A stretch of DNA of 8,040 nt, taken from NCBI GenBank assembly GCA_002332755.1, contig DDBO01000199.1, forward strand, positions 1 through 8,040, given 5' to 3'. The notes below the pieces were generated by a model. It was given only the letters and a program-made list of their open reading frames with translations, had not been told where the DNA came from and made no database searches. Position 1 is the stretch's first letter. Each line of letters begins with the position of its first letter. Shown here piece by piece: positions 7,013 through 8,040 of this stretch. The translations under genes were made by a program, and so were the position numbers. This DNA comes from Bacteroidales bacterium UBA2030 (GTDB lineage: Bacteria > Bacteroidota > Bacteroidia > Bacteroidales > TTA-H9).

Positions 7013-8040
7013 ATGAAAGACAAACTCAGCACATTTACAGAATTCAGCAACAATCTCTTTCCCCACGAAATCGATTATTTGCTTTCGGTACAGCAATTTC
7101 AAAAACCTGAAAATCTCCACATCCTTAAGATAATACATCATAATACCCATTATCCGGCCAGGCCTCTCCCCTTCGACCCTTCTATCGACAAACGCACTTA
7201 TTCATACATGAAGGCCTGGATTCATGAAAACCTTCAAAAAATAAATGTGGACTTGTTTTACGACTGGTTAATCAGCGTGGAAAGAAGTATCATGAACGAT
7301 AACATAGAGACAAGCCAGGAAAAAGAACTTCTCAACGCCATGGATAATATGCATCCAACCGCCTATTATTTCATGAAATTTTACAGGGTTATTCAACACT
7401 ACCGCGATTATTTGATTGTCCGCAATCGTGTGATTAACTATCATCTTGTAAGCCAGTTTCTTTCAAAATATAGTGAACATTACCTTCGTTCACAAACTAT
7501 CAACAACAAAATAAATGAAACCGCTGAAAAAGTCATTTTTAAAAAATTAAGAATACCCGAAGAATTCTCAGTCTGGGAACAGCTTTTTGCCACAACCTAT
7601 TACGATGAAACCATTGACGGATATACCCGATATCGGGCCTTAATCCGGCTAACCATTCTCTACTATACCAATCGGGAGTTCGACAAACTTAAATTGGTTT
7701 ACCAACATCTGGATGAGCAATTTAAAAAACCGGTCTTTTATTCACGACGTATTTTGGCCAATTACTATGCAAACAAAGCGATGATGCATTCTAAGTTAGG
7801 TGAACTTGAAGAGGCAGAACGCTTTGGTAAACTATCCCTCATGTATCACAACAACGACTACTTATTTTACCTCATCAATCTGATAGACGTCCTGCTAAAA
7901 GGTAATAAGCCAGCCGAAGCCCTCAAATGGATGAATGATTCACTTGAAGAATTTCGCAACTCTGGTAACCAATATTACCGTATAGGATATGCAGCTTATT
8001 ATATCCGCACCTTATTGGCCAACGGAAATAAAAGCCGCGC
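7013..8040 (+). CDS. helix-rich TPR-like protein of unknown function, 3' end outside window
   Basis: The frame is open from an upstream in-frame ATG at 6974 to the window end without a stop, so at least 342 codons are present from 7013. I prefer ATG 7013 (MKDKLSTFTEF) because 6974 touches the last T of the terminator stem and would leave no leader; 6974 would add 13 residues. The protein has no signal peptide or membrane segment and is probably cytoplasmic. It is rich in Tyr, Phe, Leu, Asn and His. The part from about residue 245 looks like tetratricopeptide-type helical hairpins: ANYYANKAMMHSKLGELEEAERF (249-271) has the spaced small residues and the Gly-x(4)-Ala turn of a TPR, and similar pairs follow near 283-315 and 322-341. 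The first 240 residues are helical by composition with no motif I know. It may be a scaffold or a regulator, but this window gives no partner. Downstream repeats or a catalytic domain may lie beyond the edge. Confidence 0.75.
   Translation, partial: MKDKLSTFTEFSNNLFPHEIDYLLSVQQFQKPENLHILKIIHHNTHYPARPLPFDPSIDKRTYSYMKAWIHENLQKINVDLFYDWLISVERSIMNDNIETSQEKELLNAMDNMHPTAYYFMKFYRVIQHYRDYLIVRNRVINYHLVSQFLSKYSEHYLRSQTINNKINETAEKVIFKKLRIPEEFSVWEQLFATTYYDETIDGYTRYRALIRLTILYYTNREFDKLKLVYQHLDEQFKKPVFYSRRILANYYANKAMMHSKLGELEEAERFGKLSLMYHNNDYLFYLINLIDVLLKGNKPAEALKWMNDSLEEFRNSGNQYYRIGYAAYYIRTLLANGNKSR

Noticed and set aside
6300..7150. Minus-strand ORFs overlapping the hydrolase and the TPR-like gene
   Set aside because: The + strand carries a hydrolase with a complete triad and a long TPR-like frame; the reverse frames show no motif and are probably chance.

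Overview
The window reads as chromosomal DNA from a member of the Bacteroidota. The evidence is AT-rich intergenic DNA, A-rich start regions without Shine-Dalgarno sites, an exact match to the Bacteroidota -7 promoter box (TAnnTTTG), lipoproteins with an acidic stretch right after the lipobox cysteine, and an outer-membrane beta-barrel protein ending in Phe. All genes lie on the + strand. I see no RNA gene, CRISPR array, insertion sequence or phage gene, and no gene-free stretch longer than 300 bases.

Layout. (1) Positions 1-168 hold the C-terminal end of a membrane protein cut by the window edge. (2) Positions 174-3540 hold three closely packed genes with gaps of 12-13 bases: a CoA-transferase of the acetyl-CoA hydrolase/4-hydroxybutyrate CoA-transferase family, then two different ketoacyl synthase III (FabH-like) proteins. 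The membrane protein ends only 5 bases before this set and may share its transcript. (3) After a 184-base AT-rich gap with a likely promoter comes a small lipoprotein gene, 3725-4231, closed by a strong intrinsic terminator. (4) Positions 4341-6905 hold a two-gene unit, an outer-membrane barrel protein and a lipid-anchored alpha/beta hydrolase, followed by a second hairpin. (5) From 7013 to the window end runs an incomplete, helix-rich, TPR-like protein with no stop inside the window.

How the genes may work together (inference). The CoA-transferase could load or unload a short organic acid on CoA. The two FabH-like proteins could then condense or transfer acyl groups. They differ from ordinary FabH and from each other at the catalytic positions: the first keeps only the cysteine, while the second keeps Cys and His and has a Glu where HMG-CoA synthases have theirs. 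This suggests a heteromeric or specialised condensing enzyme rather than housekeeping fatty-acid initiation. The barrel protein and the lipoprotein hydrolase look like an envelope module for taking in or cleaving an ester. Nothing in the sequence proves a link between it and the CoA module. No substrate can be named from this window alone.
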